From Nephrocerus scutellatus (taxonomy: Eukaryota; Arthropoda; Insecta; Diptera; Pipunculidae), in contig OX352761.1 of NCBI GenBank assembly GCA_947095585.1, positions 135,190,277-135,254,276 on the forward strand: 64,000 nucleotides of DNA. Reading direction: 5' to 3'. Below are positions 22,901-33,512 of this stretch, one piece after another. The translations under genes and the position numbers were made by a program. The notes under the pieces were generated by a model. That model searched no databases. It saw only the letters and a program-made list of their open reading frames with translations, and was not told the DNA's origin. Numbering within the stretch: the first letter of the stretch is position 1; every line of letters starts with the position of its first letter.

Positions 22901-25031
22901 AAAACATCATGTGCTCGGGGTGGGGTTTCTAGTAAGCAAAAGAATGAAACCCACCGTTATCGGCTTTAAAGCAGTAAATGAACGGCTATGCACCCTTCAG
23001 ATTTAAAAACATAAGACTCATAAACGTTCACGTACCTACAGAGGATTCCCCAGATGATGTAAAAGAAGAATTCTATGAATCAGTCGAAAGGGAACTCCAT
23101 GGCTGTCCTCAGTATGACGTGGCGGATATGAATCACAAAATAGGTAGAGTGCCAGCATTAGGCAGTACTTAGGCACCCTTACACGAGAACAATAATGAGA
23201 ATGGACAAAGAGTCATAGAGATGGCAGCAAGCAATAATTTGGTCGTTGGCGAGTACAAGGTTGCGCGTAAAAATATCCACAATGCCACTTAGGTATCTCC
23301 TGATGGAGTCACTCGCAACCAAATAGACCACGTTTTGACAGACCGCCACCACAACCCGAACCTCACGTTGACTCGAACCACTATCTTGTTGGTATGGGAC
23401 TCCGAGCGCGATTGCATCATCAAGAAAGACAGCATCCGCGAATCATTTTGTGAGCTGACGCATTTTTTACTGCTGTCGGTGGTCATTGAATGAGATTGAG
23501 GTTAGGCCCTGAGATTCAGATTTTCCAGGAGGACCTTTGACCGTTGACCAGAGCTTTTTGGATATTAGCGTGCAGTTCTCAAATTGACTGACACACTTGG
23601 TTAGCGGGTGATCGGAAATCAGTTTTTGTATATCCTTGGTTAGCTTAGAAACTCGAGGTTCAGCAGGATCCGTAACTCTTAGTTAGTTGGTAGGTAGAGT
23701 GATGGACCCCGCTGTACTTTTTGACGGCACAAATCTCGAGGGATCTAGCATGGATATTTAAGTGGTTTAAATCCAGGCTGTAGCGTTCAGATACGAGATC
23801 AGCTCGATGATCCTGTAATCAGAGAGTGTGTATTTGTGAGAAGATCCAGGGATTCTGCCGCAAATGCCATCCAGCCACCGTCAGCTTTCTTGATGAAAGT
23901 CGGAAAGGTGCTCTCTTTGGACAGAATATTGCAAATTCCAGCAGAGTACTTGGTAGTTTCAATTGATTGACAGCAGTCAATCTAAGAGCGTAGCTTGGCT
24001 TCTTTAATGGCCTTCTTTTAGCTTCTTAGACAGTCTTTATAGGGCTCTAAGCCTTCCTCAGAAGAGGTCAACTTCGTCTGTGGGCAAATCCAACACCCGT
24101 GGTACCAATCCGACCTTGGATGGGGTGTTTGACATCTATGGCTTTAGTTCGTTCGTTATGAGTGCCTGGGCAAAGCCGAAACAAACCCTGGCAGCACATC
24201 TATTCGGAACTAACTACATCACCTGTCACCAGGATAGCAAGCTATCCCGGGTTCCAACGCGACCTTGGCGGGGTCTGGCATCAATGACCTCAGTCCATTC
24301 GGTATGAATGCCTGGGCAAAGCTGTAGCTAATCCAGGCAGCACATCCAACCAGATCCTCGAACCACATCATCTGCCACTATCACAGACCTGTGTATGGCT
24401 GGGCTACTAAATATGACGACAGTGCCAATTTTTAGACATTCTAAGTACCAGCAGCCTTTCTTATCTACCGTGTTTTTGGAGTATCAAACCAACGCTAATG
24501 TAAGATGCTCGGCTACCACGACCCGCTGAAGGGGGTCAGTGGGAGGGTGGTCAGTGGGCAGGTGTTCAGTGGACGGGTAGTAGGGTTAGGGTAAGTGGGA
24601 TGGGATATCCGAAAAACACCACGTATTTCCAATAGTATATTAAGACTTAAGAGGATAAAATAAAAAACACCAAATCTTTAATTGTCAACACATCAACTTA
24701 CCTCAGCTTCAATTAATTGCGTATCCTCTGGTGTAGAGGGCAATGGACACCCAGCATCATCCTCCTCGACCAGTACATCATCATCGCCAAGTAAATCCAA
24801 ATCATTTGCACTCAAAGAGTCTTCGGGACCCCATCCGCGTCTCTTACGCAAAATCATTTTGACTTCCTCGAAAATGTCATCCTCATCATAGTCGCTACGT
24901 TCGCCATCAAATGAATGAACGGGCGTATCATCATTGTCGCTAGTAGTGCACCGGGCATCAGCATATTCAGCCATTGATGAGACACGCGGAAGCAGGTTGG
25001 ACTCTGACACCTCCGATTTTATCGATGCCAT
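19911..25031 (-). CDS. AdipoR: Adiponectin receptor (PAQR family), complete, 6 coding exons
   Basis: Seven-transmembrane PAQR/HlyIII-family receptor; relatives have zinc-dependent ceramidase-like activity and regulate lipid and insulin physiology at membranes. Coding exons on the minus strand: 25031-24702, 21125-21027, 20958-20606, 20539-20238, 20183-20104 and 20045-19911 (stop TAA). All introns are GT-AG and the phases join without shift, giving 432 residues, close to the Drosophila protein. Residues 1-110 are an acidic cytosolic N terminus. The core runs from about residue 170 to the end. The metal ligands known from human AdipoR1 are all present: His246 in [11 protein letters not shown], Asp263 in KLDYCG, and His392/His396 in FQSHQLFH, with the human spacings of 17 and 4. 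The N-terminal half of exon 2 ([18 protein letters not shown]) is the conserved juxtamembrane block. The start is the first Met of the N-terminal exon, in the context CACCACATGG. Only coding intron 1 (24701-21126) is large; it is full of transposon debris. Recognition is from remembered family sequence, not a search. Confidence 0.97.
22271..22322 (+). repeat. G-rich direct repeat, left copy (AdipoR intron 1)
   Basis: GTCGGTGGGAGGGTGTTCAG ... GTCAGTGGGATGGGGCATCC recurs with changes at 24535-24610, on the other side of the transposon-filled middle of the intron. Confidence 0.6.
22438..23490 (+). mobile_element. RTE-clade LINE, 5' half with AP-endonuclease domain, copy A (antisense in AdipoR intron 1)
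   Basis: It begins at GGCGGTCAGCCATCA, the same start as copy B (63.74 kb, minus). A 5' leader is followed by broken frames reading [53 protein letters not shown], and [27 protein letters not shown]. This is the RTE endonuclease from its N-terminal block to the QIDHVL block. Several stops (for example at 22931 and 23170) break it and the RT is absent. It runs opposite to AdipoR transcription. Confidence 0.85.
23500..24070 (-). mobile_element. LINE family L (RNase H-bearing type), endonuclease-RT linker fragment
   Basis: On the minus strand: [59 protein letters not shown], then [16 protein letters not shown]. The first block matches KDCQRRYKKAIKEV in the 58.8-kb copy. The order fits the linker between endonuclease and RT in this LINE group. 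It is degenerate. Confidence 0.55.
24070..24380. repeat. Two imperfect ~149-bp tandem units in AdipoR intron 1
   Basis: GGTACCAATCCGACCTTGGA (24101) and GGTTCCAACGCGACCTTGGC (24250) begin matching blocks. Each continues with TATGAGTGCCTGGGCAAAG / TATGAATGCCTGGGCAAAG, GGCAGCACATC, AACTAC / ACCACATCA and CACCTGTCAC / CATCTGCCAC. Confidence 0.7.
24531..24604 (+). repeat. G-rich direct repeat, right copy; possible G-quadruplex tract
   Basis: About eight G-runs of three or more within 74 bases, including TAGGGTTAGGGTAAGTGGGA. The plus strand is the template strand for AdipoR. It is related to the sequence at 22271-22322. Confidence 0.6.
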
Positions 25032-25124
25032 GTGGTGCAGTTACTGAAGTTATTCGTGACGTGGAAAACAGGTCAGTCACAGATATATGTGCTGATCTGT
25101 CTGCTTAGTCGTGCAGCTGTAAAA
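25032..25124 (-). other. AdipoR: Probable 5' UTR part of the AdipoR start exon, with upstream intron acceptor
   Basis: On the minus strand a pyrimidine-rich tract (ATATTTTGTTTGTTTTGCAG) ends at 25125, a strong 3' splice acceptor 93 bases upstream of the AdipoR ATG. This suggests the translated exon begins at 25124 and that at least one non-coding exon lies further upstream (higher coordinates), perhaps near 26.0-26.3 kb. That upstream exon could not be identified. The call is inferred from the splice signal only. Confidence 0.5.
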
Positions 25125-25129
25125 CTGCA

Positions 25130-26400
25130 AAACAAACAAAATATTCATGATGTAAGTTAAATAGTGACACCAGCCAAGTTAAGTGCGATATGTGTAAAAA
25201 ATGTTTTGACAAATTATTAGCACCCACAGTAAAAAGGGCTGGCACAATCGTACTTATGATTACTGCAGTCGGTGGTGAGAACAAAGAAAAATCATGAACA
25301 TCGATGTAATTCACACCAACATTATCTCATGAACTTTGAACGACGTGTCAGCAGCAACAACTGTGCTAGAACACCAGTGATATATTATTGTTAACCAAAA
25401 CATAATTAAGAATAAAATGCAGTCAGATAGACGGTCTGCAGTTGGAACTGTAATTGATGACGCTGTGTACCAATTACGAGGTCACTGTAAGAAACACTAG
25501 GCCTTGTACAAATTACAGCTCCTTTATTCATATAATGTTCATTTTCTGATTCTGTTGCACCATTGCATAATATTCAAATGGCGATCATGTAATGAAGAAA
25601 TTTTATGAGAATTGTGTATTTCTATAATTATCCATCAAGCAAATACATCTTCACCGCTGATATTATGTGGCATGGGAAAATTCAATAATTTTCCTTTTTA
25701 TATGCATTTTGATCGAAAGCTTTAAACACTAGATAGTTCCTTTTGCATATTAATTACTTTAATATTTTGTAGTTTTATTTTATGTTCAGCAATTAGCGAA
25801 ATAGAATCCAAATAATCTTCTAAATTCTTAATTAAAATGTAAAGAAAAATGTATCACTGATCCCTGTGATCCCAAATATATTCAAAACACAGCAATAAAA
25901 GGAACATACCGGGTAATAGGTGGACGCGTACAAAAATCTTTAGACAAAATAACTATCACAATCCAATTTTTTACAAAATGGAAAACAGTAATTTTACTTC
26001 TGCCTTAGGAAGCACAATAAAATAATTATGAAAAAAACACTACTTCTGTGTGGCGGTTTGACAAACAACGCACTTGCACTTAAGACTCAACGGCAGCGAC
26101 CAATATGACAACTGTTTTCTTTTACTGAATCAGTTGCTGGAATGCTCGTTGGTCGGTACTCGGTAGTTTGTTCTTGGATGTTGAATGTTTCGAAGATTTG
26201 TTTCGTATTCGAAATTAGAAAAAAAGATGACATTTACACGACTCAAACACAAGTATAATCAATTCTCTATGAGTACTTCATGTAAAAAGCGATAAAAATT
26301 ACAAATTTCACGTTATTGTGAAAAAATTGATTCAGATTTTAAATAAAAAATAGACTGAAATTAAATTTTTTATCTTGAAAAAATAATTAATTTTTATTTT
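25130..26400. other. AdipoR: AdipoR upstream region
   Basis: Should contain the upstream non-coding exon and promoter of AdipoR. No TATA/Inr pair could be fixed and no ORF is recognised. A GC-richer patch at 26040-26180 is the most likely place. Confidence 0.35.
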
Positions 26401-26499
26401 ATTCAACACTCCTCCAGTACAAACAGACCAGTAAACCAGTACAAATGCGATAAAGCGACCCAATTACAAGTGATTTCTTTTCGGACGGAACCGAAATCT

Positions 26500-27200
26500 T
26501 CAGTAAACTTCGCGGGCTGGTGGGTAAAATCTTGCGATAAATTTTTAACCCACTTCCCAAGTCCCGATTTCATTGAAACTTTTTTGGACCATTGGGCCAC
26601 AGGGTGTCCATATATATTTTTACAAAATTTACTCGATTTTCTTCAAAATTTATACACATGTGTATCTCCGATGGACAACACTTTTTGTAAAAAACACGAC
26701 GGCCACCGGGGTCGTGGAGCCTCAACAAATTGAAAATAAAAATTAACCCGACTTTCTTAAAATTTTATACACATGTGTATATCCGATGGACAAAACTTTT
26801 TGGACATTTTTTTTTAGCTAATCGGCCCTGAGGCACGAGGACTGCCCATATAAATTTTTTAAACATTATCCCGATTTCCTTCAAAATTAAAACATTGTGT
26901 ATCTCCGATGAACAAAACTTTTTGTAAAATGTTTGGAGTGATCGGATCTAAAGGTCGAGGGTGGCTAATTTTTTTTAATAGTCAGATTTTCTTCTAACAC
27001 ATGTGTATCTCGACGGACAAAAATTTTTGTAAATTTTTTTGGAGTGATACACAGACGTCTGGGCTGTGTGGACACAGAAACATAGTGAGACAGACAGACT
27101 CACACACAGAGTTTTTTTTGGCTTTTTCTGACTGGAGATACGGAAATTAGTAAATTTGCAAAAATCCCGAGTTTCATGATTACTATTCTTCCTTTTACTA
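26500..27200 (+). repeat. Dispersed repeat family A, copy 1 (four ~120-bp internal units)
   Basis: A head block CGATAAATTTTTAACCCACT (26535) is followed by four units carrying ACACATGTGTATCTCCGATG + GACAAAACTTTTTG near 26652, 26770, 26893 and 27000 (spacing about 110-123). Each is separated by a G/C-richer GAGTGATCGG...GAGG stretch. The tail has GTGAGACAGACAGACTCACA and TTACTATGTAAAGAAAGTAA. It is non-coding. Confidence 0.75.
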
Positions 27201-27337
27201 TGTAAAGAAAGTAAAATCTAGTGCATAACTTTAAACTATAAAATCTATAAAATTTTGTAAAACTCTGAATGTGTGGTGATTTCTACCTGATTTACGTAAA
27301 ACAATTTCTTTTTTTAAAAGAATTTGGTGTTGAGTGC

Positions 27338-27867
27338 TGTCATCAGGTGCCTTATTTCTCGGACAACTTGTCCGCGACAACACAAAATATTGGGTAAAAT
27401 ACTGTGAATTTATTGTTTTTAGTACAAAACTCTGCCTAACTTTAATCCAATGACTTGTCAACCATACTTTGTTTTTTTTTTTTGTTTAAATTAATTTGAT
27501 TTTGTTACGTAAATGTGCTTGAAGATAAAAGTATAATATTAAATATATAAAAAGTAAGTAACAACAAACCAATATTAAAAAATCGTGTTCTAAAAACATC
27601 CCAATTTCAATTTCCCTCATTTGTCCGCTTCAGGCGTAGACTGTCCGCTACAAATATATAATATAGTGAATTGTTGCGATCAGATAAAAAAAATGATTGT
27701 TTAAAACTTAATTTCAGCAAGACGAATAAAAATTCGTGTATTAACCTTGAATGCTTCAAATTTAAACATTAAAAAATTTATTCATTTGGTTTTGGTAGAA
27801 ATTATCGGCAAAAACTTAATCGTTGTCGCGGAAAAGTTGCCCGAGAGAAAATGCACCTATCGTCGTC
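27338..27867. repeat. Inverted-repeat pair ~45 bp, enclosing ~440 bp
   Basis: The left arm (27338-27381) reads TCATCAGGTGCCTTATTTCT + CGGACAACTTGTCCGCGACA. The right arm (27821-27867, reverse complement) reads GATAGGTGCATTTTCTCTCG + GGCAACTTTTCCGCGACAAC. It may be a decayed MITE or an unrelated pair of the same repeat in opposite orientation. Confidence 0.5.
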
Positions 27868-28053
27868 CTACAAATACGACGATGGCGGTACAATAGGTTT
27901 GTGTCCATACTTTTTGTACTACTAAACAGTAAATTGATTTTTATAAGCAATCTGGAAATTTTCGTTATTTTCTTAATATTTGTACTATTACCTGTTTTTT
28001 ATTTGCCGAGGAATAAGGAATTACAACAACAATTGCACTGTCGAACTCCTTTT

Positions 28054-28172
28054 TTGGAATTGGAAAACCTGCTGTTTGGCCACCTAAATGATTTTAGCTG
28101 CATTTTATATGCCGAGCGAGTTCGGAATTCGAATGTCAAAACCAGCCAAACAGCAGGTTTTCACAATTCCAA
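28054..28172. repeat. Short foldback (27/28-bp arms, 64-nt loop) upstream of tRNA-Pro
   Basis: Arm TTGGAATTGGAAAACCTGCT+GTTTGGC (28054-28080) pairs with 28145-28172 with a single 1-nt bulge. It is the right size for a pre-miRNA-like hairpin or a MITE remnant. Confidence 0.7.
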
Positions 28173-28325
28173 ATTTATTTTTTGCCTCAATTTGCATAAA
28201 ATTGTTTTTTGTGATTATATCGTGTTCGCCATAAAAACTTACATTAACACCTAAATGCTTTCTATGGAAATGTATTGTTTGATTTTATTCAATGAAATTG
28301 AAAATTGTCTGTTTACACAACATAT

Positions 28326-28397
28326 GGCTCAATGGTCTAGGGGTATGATTCTCGCTTTGGGTGCGAGAGGTCCCGGGTTCAAATCCCGGTTGAGCCC
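28326..28397 (+). tRNA. tRNA-Pro (anticodon TGG)
   Basis: The 72-nt cloverleaf is complete. The acceptor stem GGCTCAA pairs with TTGAGCC. The anticodon stem CTCGC/GCGAG encloses the loop TTTGGGT with anticodon TGG at 34-36 and G37. The T arm CCCGG/CCGGG encloses TTCAAAT, and the discriminator base is C. The A box (TGGTCTAGGGG) and B box (GGTTCAAATCC) of the internal Pol III promoter are intact and there is no intron. A T-run (TATTTTTTT, then a longer one) begins three bases downstream and serves as the Pol III terminator. A short foldback lies 150 bases upstream. Confidence 0.97.
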
Positions 28398-28425
28398 TAT
28401 TTTTTTAAAAACTTTTTTTTTTTTT
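28398..28425 (+). terminator. Pol III terminator of tRNA-Pro
   Basis: Two runs of T (7 and at least 13) separated by a short A-rich stretch follow the tRNA directly, the normal RNA polymerase III stop signal. Confidence 0.85.
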
Positions 28426-28884
28426 GACTTTTCAGACGCCATAAGTATTTGCACCACATGACTATAATGATTGGCATTGCATTGTCAATATGTTATCAAG
28501 GTAATGTAACACACATTCATGTTGTTCGGCGGCTAAAGAAATAATCTCTGAAGTTGACAGAAAGTATTTACCAAAAACGGCTTAAGGATAAACTGGAGTA
28601 TTTAAAGCGCTACGAGTATTGCGGCTGAATTGATGAAAAGGTGGAATGCAAATATGTACCAAGAAAACAGTGACAACCAGTAGACGCTCATATGATGTTC
28701 AAGAAACTATCAGGACTTTCTTTGCAATGTTTTTTGACGAATATACAGAGAGAAAAAAACCGGAAGTATAGATGCAATGTTGGTTTAGGTGCACCTGACT
28801 AGATAAAACAATAATTGTTTTCAAGTTTGGGATAATTTTGTGGTCATTTTTCAAAAAGAAAACTTTTTTTTTAAAAAAACCTTT

Positions 28885-29320
28885 TTTTTAAATCTAAAGA
28901 CTAATTTATCTTAGATGCCTAATAGTATGAAACGTTAAATGTAGGTCTTTCATTTATAAGCGATAGGTTATTCAGTCATAAGCAATTTCTGAAATAGACT
29001 GAAAAAACCAAATTTTACTTTGCAAACGTTTAGGCTTAAAAAAACTATAGGGATGCGTAGATTGAGTATTTTTTAAGTTTTATCAGGGGTAGTTACCCAT
29101 ATGAATGAAAAAATTACGCCATCGCAAGCCGAGCGCTAACCAATTGTTTTAAAATAAGTCCCATCAAATTTTGACTGGTAGAAGCCGAGATATACGACAC
29201 GACAAGCAAACTTACAAACATAAAACCGTATAAACGTACAAACGTACAAATGTACACACGTTTCTGGAACTTTTATGTCCTCTGAATATAAGCTTCGCGC
29301 TTCGGGCCTAACAAGCTGTA
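28885..29320 (+). repeat. Dispersed repeat family B, copy 3
   Basis: TCTAAAGACTAATTTATCTT, AAATGTAGGTCTTTCATTTA and GAAATAGACTGAAAAAACCA match 11770-11900. It then has AATTACGCCATCGCAAGCCG, AAGTCCCATCAAATTTTGAC and a phased (ACAAACGTAC)n-like stretch near 29225, ending at AAGCTTCGCGCTTCGGGC. Confidence 0.7.
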
Positions 29321-29555
29321 GGTATGCACAATTTGATCCCGATTTCGTAGGCAGGTGGAGATATTGTTACCTATAGTACTCGGCTGGTGGAAGTCCCACC
29401 CTTTGAACATTAAGAAGATTGGTAGCACGAATAAATATAAATCAACTATCCGTTTACATTGAGCCGCTGAATAGAGTATTTTTCAGACATATGCCACATA
29501 TGTGTTATTACAACATCCCCTGTTTTTAAATTCTCTATATTAACTTCACTTGCCC

Positions 29556-29690
29556 GTGGCTGGCTGGCTGGCTGGCTGGCCAAATCTTGTGATCAATTTT
29601 TAACCCAATTCCTACAGCCCGATTTTATTGAAATTTTGCACACATGTATATCTCCCAAGACAACACTTTCTATTAAAATTTGAGGCCCCT
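29556..29690 (+). repeat. Dispersed repeat family A, copy 2 head with (GGCT)n
   Basis: A (GGCT)5-6 microsatellite at 29558-29580 is followed by AAATCTTGTGATCAATTTTT + AACCCAATTCCTACAGCCCG and CACATGTATATCTCCCAAG, the same head seen inverted at 40.86-40.92 kb. It is truncated after one unit. Confidence 0.7.
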
Positions 29691-30480
29691 TTTCATCGTG
29701 TGGTATCCCAAGTGTTTCAGTCTTCTGCTTGCAAGAGCCGGACATGAACACAGGAAGTTGGATATTGTTTCCTCTTCTTCGGCGTCATAGCAGCTTCTAC
29801 AGAAGTTGTTAAACTCACGGCGCATCCTCCTAGCATGTACACCGATGAGACACTGCCCTGTTAAAATACTTATAGTGGTTTTCATATCCCTTCTTTGCAT
29901 GGATATCAGTGCACTAGAGCGATCCATGTCCTTTGCTTTGACAAACCTGTTTCGCTATAGTATATGTGTGGGTGTGCATCCACCTCGCATTTGTTAATAC
30001 TTCTGCCTTTTTCCGAAGGTAAATGCCCTTTCCGGTAGCAGTTGAAGCTTTGTGCCATTTCTAGCCAGTTCGTCCGCCTTGCAGTTACCTACGATATGAG
30101 ATTAACCGGGGACCCAGACTAGGCGGAAGTACTCACCCATCTCCTCGAGAGTTGTGTGGCAGCTTATCGCTACCTTCGACGTCATCAAGAATGAATCTAG
30201 CGATTTAATTGCGGCCTGACTGTCTACATAAATTACAATATCGGTTACCGATATTATATTATGTCTCAGCCAGGTCACTGCCTCCTCAATTGCTATCACC
30301 TTAGCCTGATACACGCTGCAATGATCCGGGAGTCTAACGGAAATGTTTACGTTAGGGTTGTCACAGTAGACTCCGGCGCCAACCTTACCGTCAAGCTTGG
30401 AGCTGTCCGTAAAGAATTTACTGCAAGAATTTCTTGTGGCGAGCCTTCCCTTCATTACTCTCTGGAGGGATAGATGGCCC
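29673..30480 (-). mobile_element. LINE family L (I/Loa-like), RNase H plus C-terminal domain, broken
   Basis: Minus strand. RNase H: FFTDSSKLDGKVGAGVY (first catalytic Asp), QAKVIAIEEAVTWL (Glu), IYVDSQAAIKSLDS (Asp), RLVWVPG followed by a frameshift, then NCKADELARNGTKLQLL. The C-terminal domain is GQCLIGVHARRMRREFNNFC + RSCYDAEEEETISNFLCSC, a Cys/His cluster typical of this group. The RT is missing (5' truncation near 30480). This is an RNase H-bearing LINE of the I/Jockey superfamily; the exact clade is uncertain. Confidence 0.85.
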
Positions 30481-30484
30481 TAAA

Positions 30485-32420
30485 ACCCTTGTTGAATCAT
30501 AATACGTTCGCCAGTTCTGCCTTTAGCGAAGTTGACAGCTCAGCAAACTATACCAAAGATGGTACAAGCTTCTGCTTTTGTCTTTAATGGCTGTGCTATT
30601 TATTTGTGGTTTGAAATATCAAATTTGGAAGGAAAATATGTTGTTTAAATTGAATCTCAAGTGGTAAAAGATCAAAAGACGACAATTACAGCCTTATAAG
30701 AGCGCTACTTTTCATAAGGTTTCTTACAGTTACTACTCTTTCAAAACTTTATCCGGGGAATTTTTTTTACCTTCTAATGCTTTTTATGAATTACACAATG
30801 TGTGAATTTAATATCTAAAGTTTTGGACAGAAGTCTATTTTAATTTTCCGTCATTGCAGCCGCTCAGTCACTGTGGATCCGCAACACGATTTTCCCAAGA
30901 CTGATGATCGCGACCGCAATAAAATATCTTTCGACCTCATATGGGGTCGCGAGCCCTAGTTAAGGTACCACTGTACCAGACTCACACACCTTAAATCTTA
31001 CATAAGCTATGAGATTATTGTATAATCATAATTTGAAAGATATTGAATTTGAATTTGAATAGAAGAATATGCATCCTATCGAGGGTTAAATTGTACTCCT
31101 TCAAAAATCTAGGATGACAGCTCTTCTTTGACCAAAGTGATACATTAATCCGATTTCCAATGATATGTGACGGAACAGAGAAATGGATGACATTTTACCT
31201 CTTTTGAGTACACGTTGGACAAAGGCTACTCAAACTGAGTCTCAAAGTATAACCTACGCAATATTTGAAGAAGAACTATTGTGGAATACCAAAGGAAACA
31301 ACAGATTTGTTTAAATGTAATGGCTACGTCACAGCGATCTGTTTTATTGTTATGCCTTGTAACGAACTGGTCGAGGGTGTAGCTGTCTAACAATCCAATG
31401 TAAGGTGGAATTATATAGTTGGTCTGTGATAGTTCGTCTAGGCGCGATACGTGGGTACGTGTGTCGGTCATTGTCAATTTTGTATTGATGTAGATCAAAG
31501 CAAATGTTATATTGAAATCAATTAGAAATTAATAATTATTTAAATTTATGCCCATCATCATAATCCACTAATTGTTATTTTATTTATAACAAAAAACATA
31601 AATCCAATAGATTTTACGACTTCCTATTTAGAGGTTTCTTTTATGTTTTTTTTTATCTACACTATATAATTAACCCAGTGACGTCCAAGGATGGTCCATA
31701 TGTAGACGGTCGTCTAAGGTCAACGAACTTAGTTTTTGCAGCATTTGGAGCTCACTCGTGTTTTAAATAAAAAGGCAAAACATCAATAACTTATTGGGTT
31801 TCCGAAAAACGCCCGCTAGCATTCGATAAAGACGTAAATAATGAAAACTAGTTTTGGTCGCAATAGTCGCGTTTACTAAAAAAACCAAATGTGGTCAAGG
31901 AGTTAGCAGTTTTAATCGAAAACATTATATTCGAGATGAAGTTCATGGTAACGAAGATTTGATTATATAATTGACCGCAAGAATTTGCAGCACACTTCAA
32001 TTCGAGCCGGAGGTTACATTAAAATAGGCATTCGATATTTTCTCGAGTAAGAAATTGTTAAGAGAGGTATTTTTACTTTGCTAAAAATATGCAGAGTATT
32101 GGTTTGTGAAGGTCACAATGCTTCATGAGTGTACATACTCTGTCCACAACGACATAGATGTGGTTTCTTTACTACAGATGCCATGCCAAATATCATTATT
32201 ATTAATAACTAGATACATTGTTACACAGAAAATAAGGGCGACTTAATACATACTGGTATATAATAACGTTATTGTTGTTACAATTGTGCTCACGTTTATA
32301 TTTTAAGCCAGCAATTCTGGCGATGAGCGAAGCTCAGGTATTTGATAATTCCGATACCTCGGGCTTAAATCTGCCTGGGTATAACTTAGTGCCATTATTT
32401 TTCCCTTGACGCGGACTCAC
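30485..32420. other. Intergenic, nothing firmly recognised
   Basis: A minus-strand 90-codon ORF (31498-31226) has no known domain. A TTAACCCAGTGACGTCC start at 31672 hints at a piggyBac-type end, but no partner was found. Confidence 0.45.
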
Positions 32421-32424
32421 AATT

Positions 32425-33512
32425 TATGTCCCTAGTGATGTTGCGTTCCAACTTTTGGCTTAATTCAGCCAATGTTCCAATCCGGAATTAAATTTCATAT
32501 GGCTGAGAGTGCAGGTATAAGGGCGTAGCATTCACTATTGCTTTTAATATTTATAAGCCCCAACTTGGACAGTGTTTCAACTCAGATAAAGTTTGATGCA
32601 CTATCTGAGTCAATTTTAAGAATTGTTACAAAATACGAGTATATTAAAACTAAAATCGTTATTGCGGGCGATTTTAATGTACAATGGATGGCTTCGCCAT
32701 TCTGGCCAGACAACACCCGAAGGAAGGTGTTTTGAGATATTCGCTGGGTTTAGTTACCTTATTCAGCTTGTAAATGACCCTACAAGTATACCTGACATTG
32801 CAAATCATATCGCAAGGACCCTTGACTCCCAATGGTATGGTAGTACGAGAAAGTCAATTGGGACGGCCTTAACAACTTCTTTGGGAGCAATAACTAGTCG
32901 CTTTTATTTCGCGATAGCAATGTGGATGCCACCTCTTATGCAATCACAAACATCATCCTTATTTGTATGAAGGACTTTATCTCTTCCAGAAATAAGTCTG
33001 TCAAACCAAAGGATGGTATGTCTCGAGCTGTTAAGAGGCTTCTAGGATAAGAGAGGTATTCTTTCGGTTTTACAAAGCAAACAAGGAAACAAGGAAAACC
33101 GAACAAATTTTAAACGAGCCAGAAATGATTGCAATGATATCTTCGGCGAGTCTAATTCGCCTATGCTGCGATATGTTTAGGTTTTCTATCCCGGTGCAAG
33201 AGATATATCACTCCCTTTGATCTGGCTACTATCTATAAGTCTTTTATTCGCCCTAAACTTGAATACAATTGTCATATCTGGTCTGGTGCACCTAAAACTA
33301 CCTTGCATCAGCTAGATAGAATACAAAACCGTGACGAAAGCATTTCGAAATCAATAGATTCGCTTGAACACCGCAGGAACATTTCCTGCTTGTCACTGTG
33401 TTATCGTTTCTTCCACCAGCGGTGCTCAAGAGAAATAGCCAGCCGCATGTCACCTCTCTTTGAATTCAACCGCAATACTCGTGGCACTCTTAATGCTCAT
33501 CAGTTTACCCTA
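32425..33512 (+). mobile_element. LINE family J fragment, copy 4, cut short by a MITE
   Basis: The 5' end TAGTGATGTTGCGTTCCAAC matches the 6.6-kb copy start. Endonuclease remains follow (VSTQIKFDALSESILRIVTK YEY). A large deletion leads at 33170 to the C-terminal RT region LHQLDRIQNRDESISKSIDS, RNISCLSLCYRFFHQRCSRE, IASRMSPLFEFNRNTRGTLN AHQFTL. It ends at the MITE at 33513 without its own 3' end. Confidence 0.75.

Noticed and set aside
28255..28461. 68-codon ORF across 28255-28461
   Set aside because: It overlaps the tRNA-Pro gene and is a chance reading of it.
31672..31720. TTAACCCAGTGACGTCCAAG looks like a piggyBac-type left end at a TTAA site
   Set aside because: No matching inverted right end with TTAA was found within the next 500 bp; only a vague CAAGGAGTTA near 31895.
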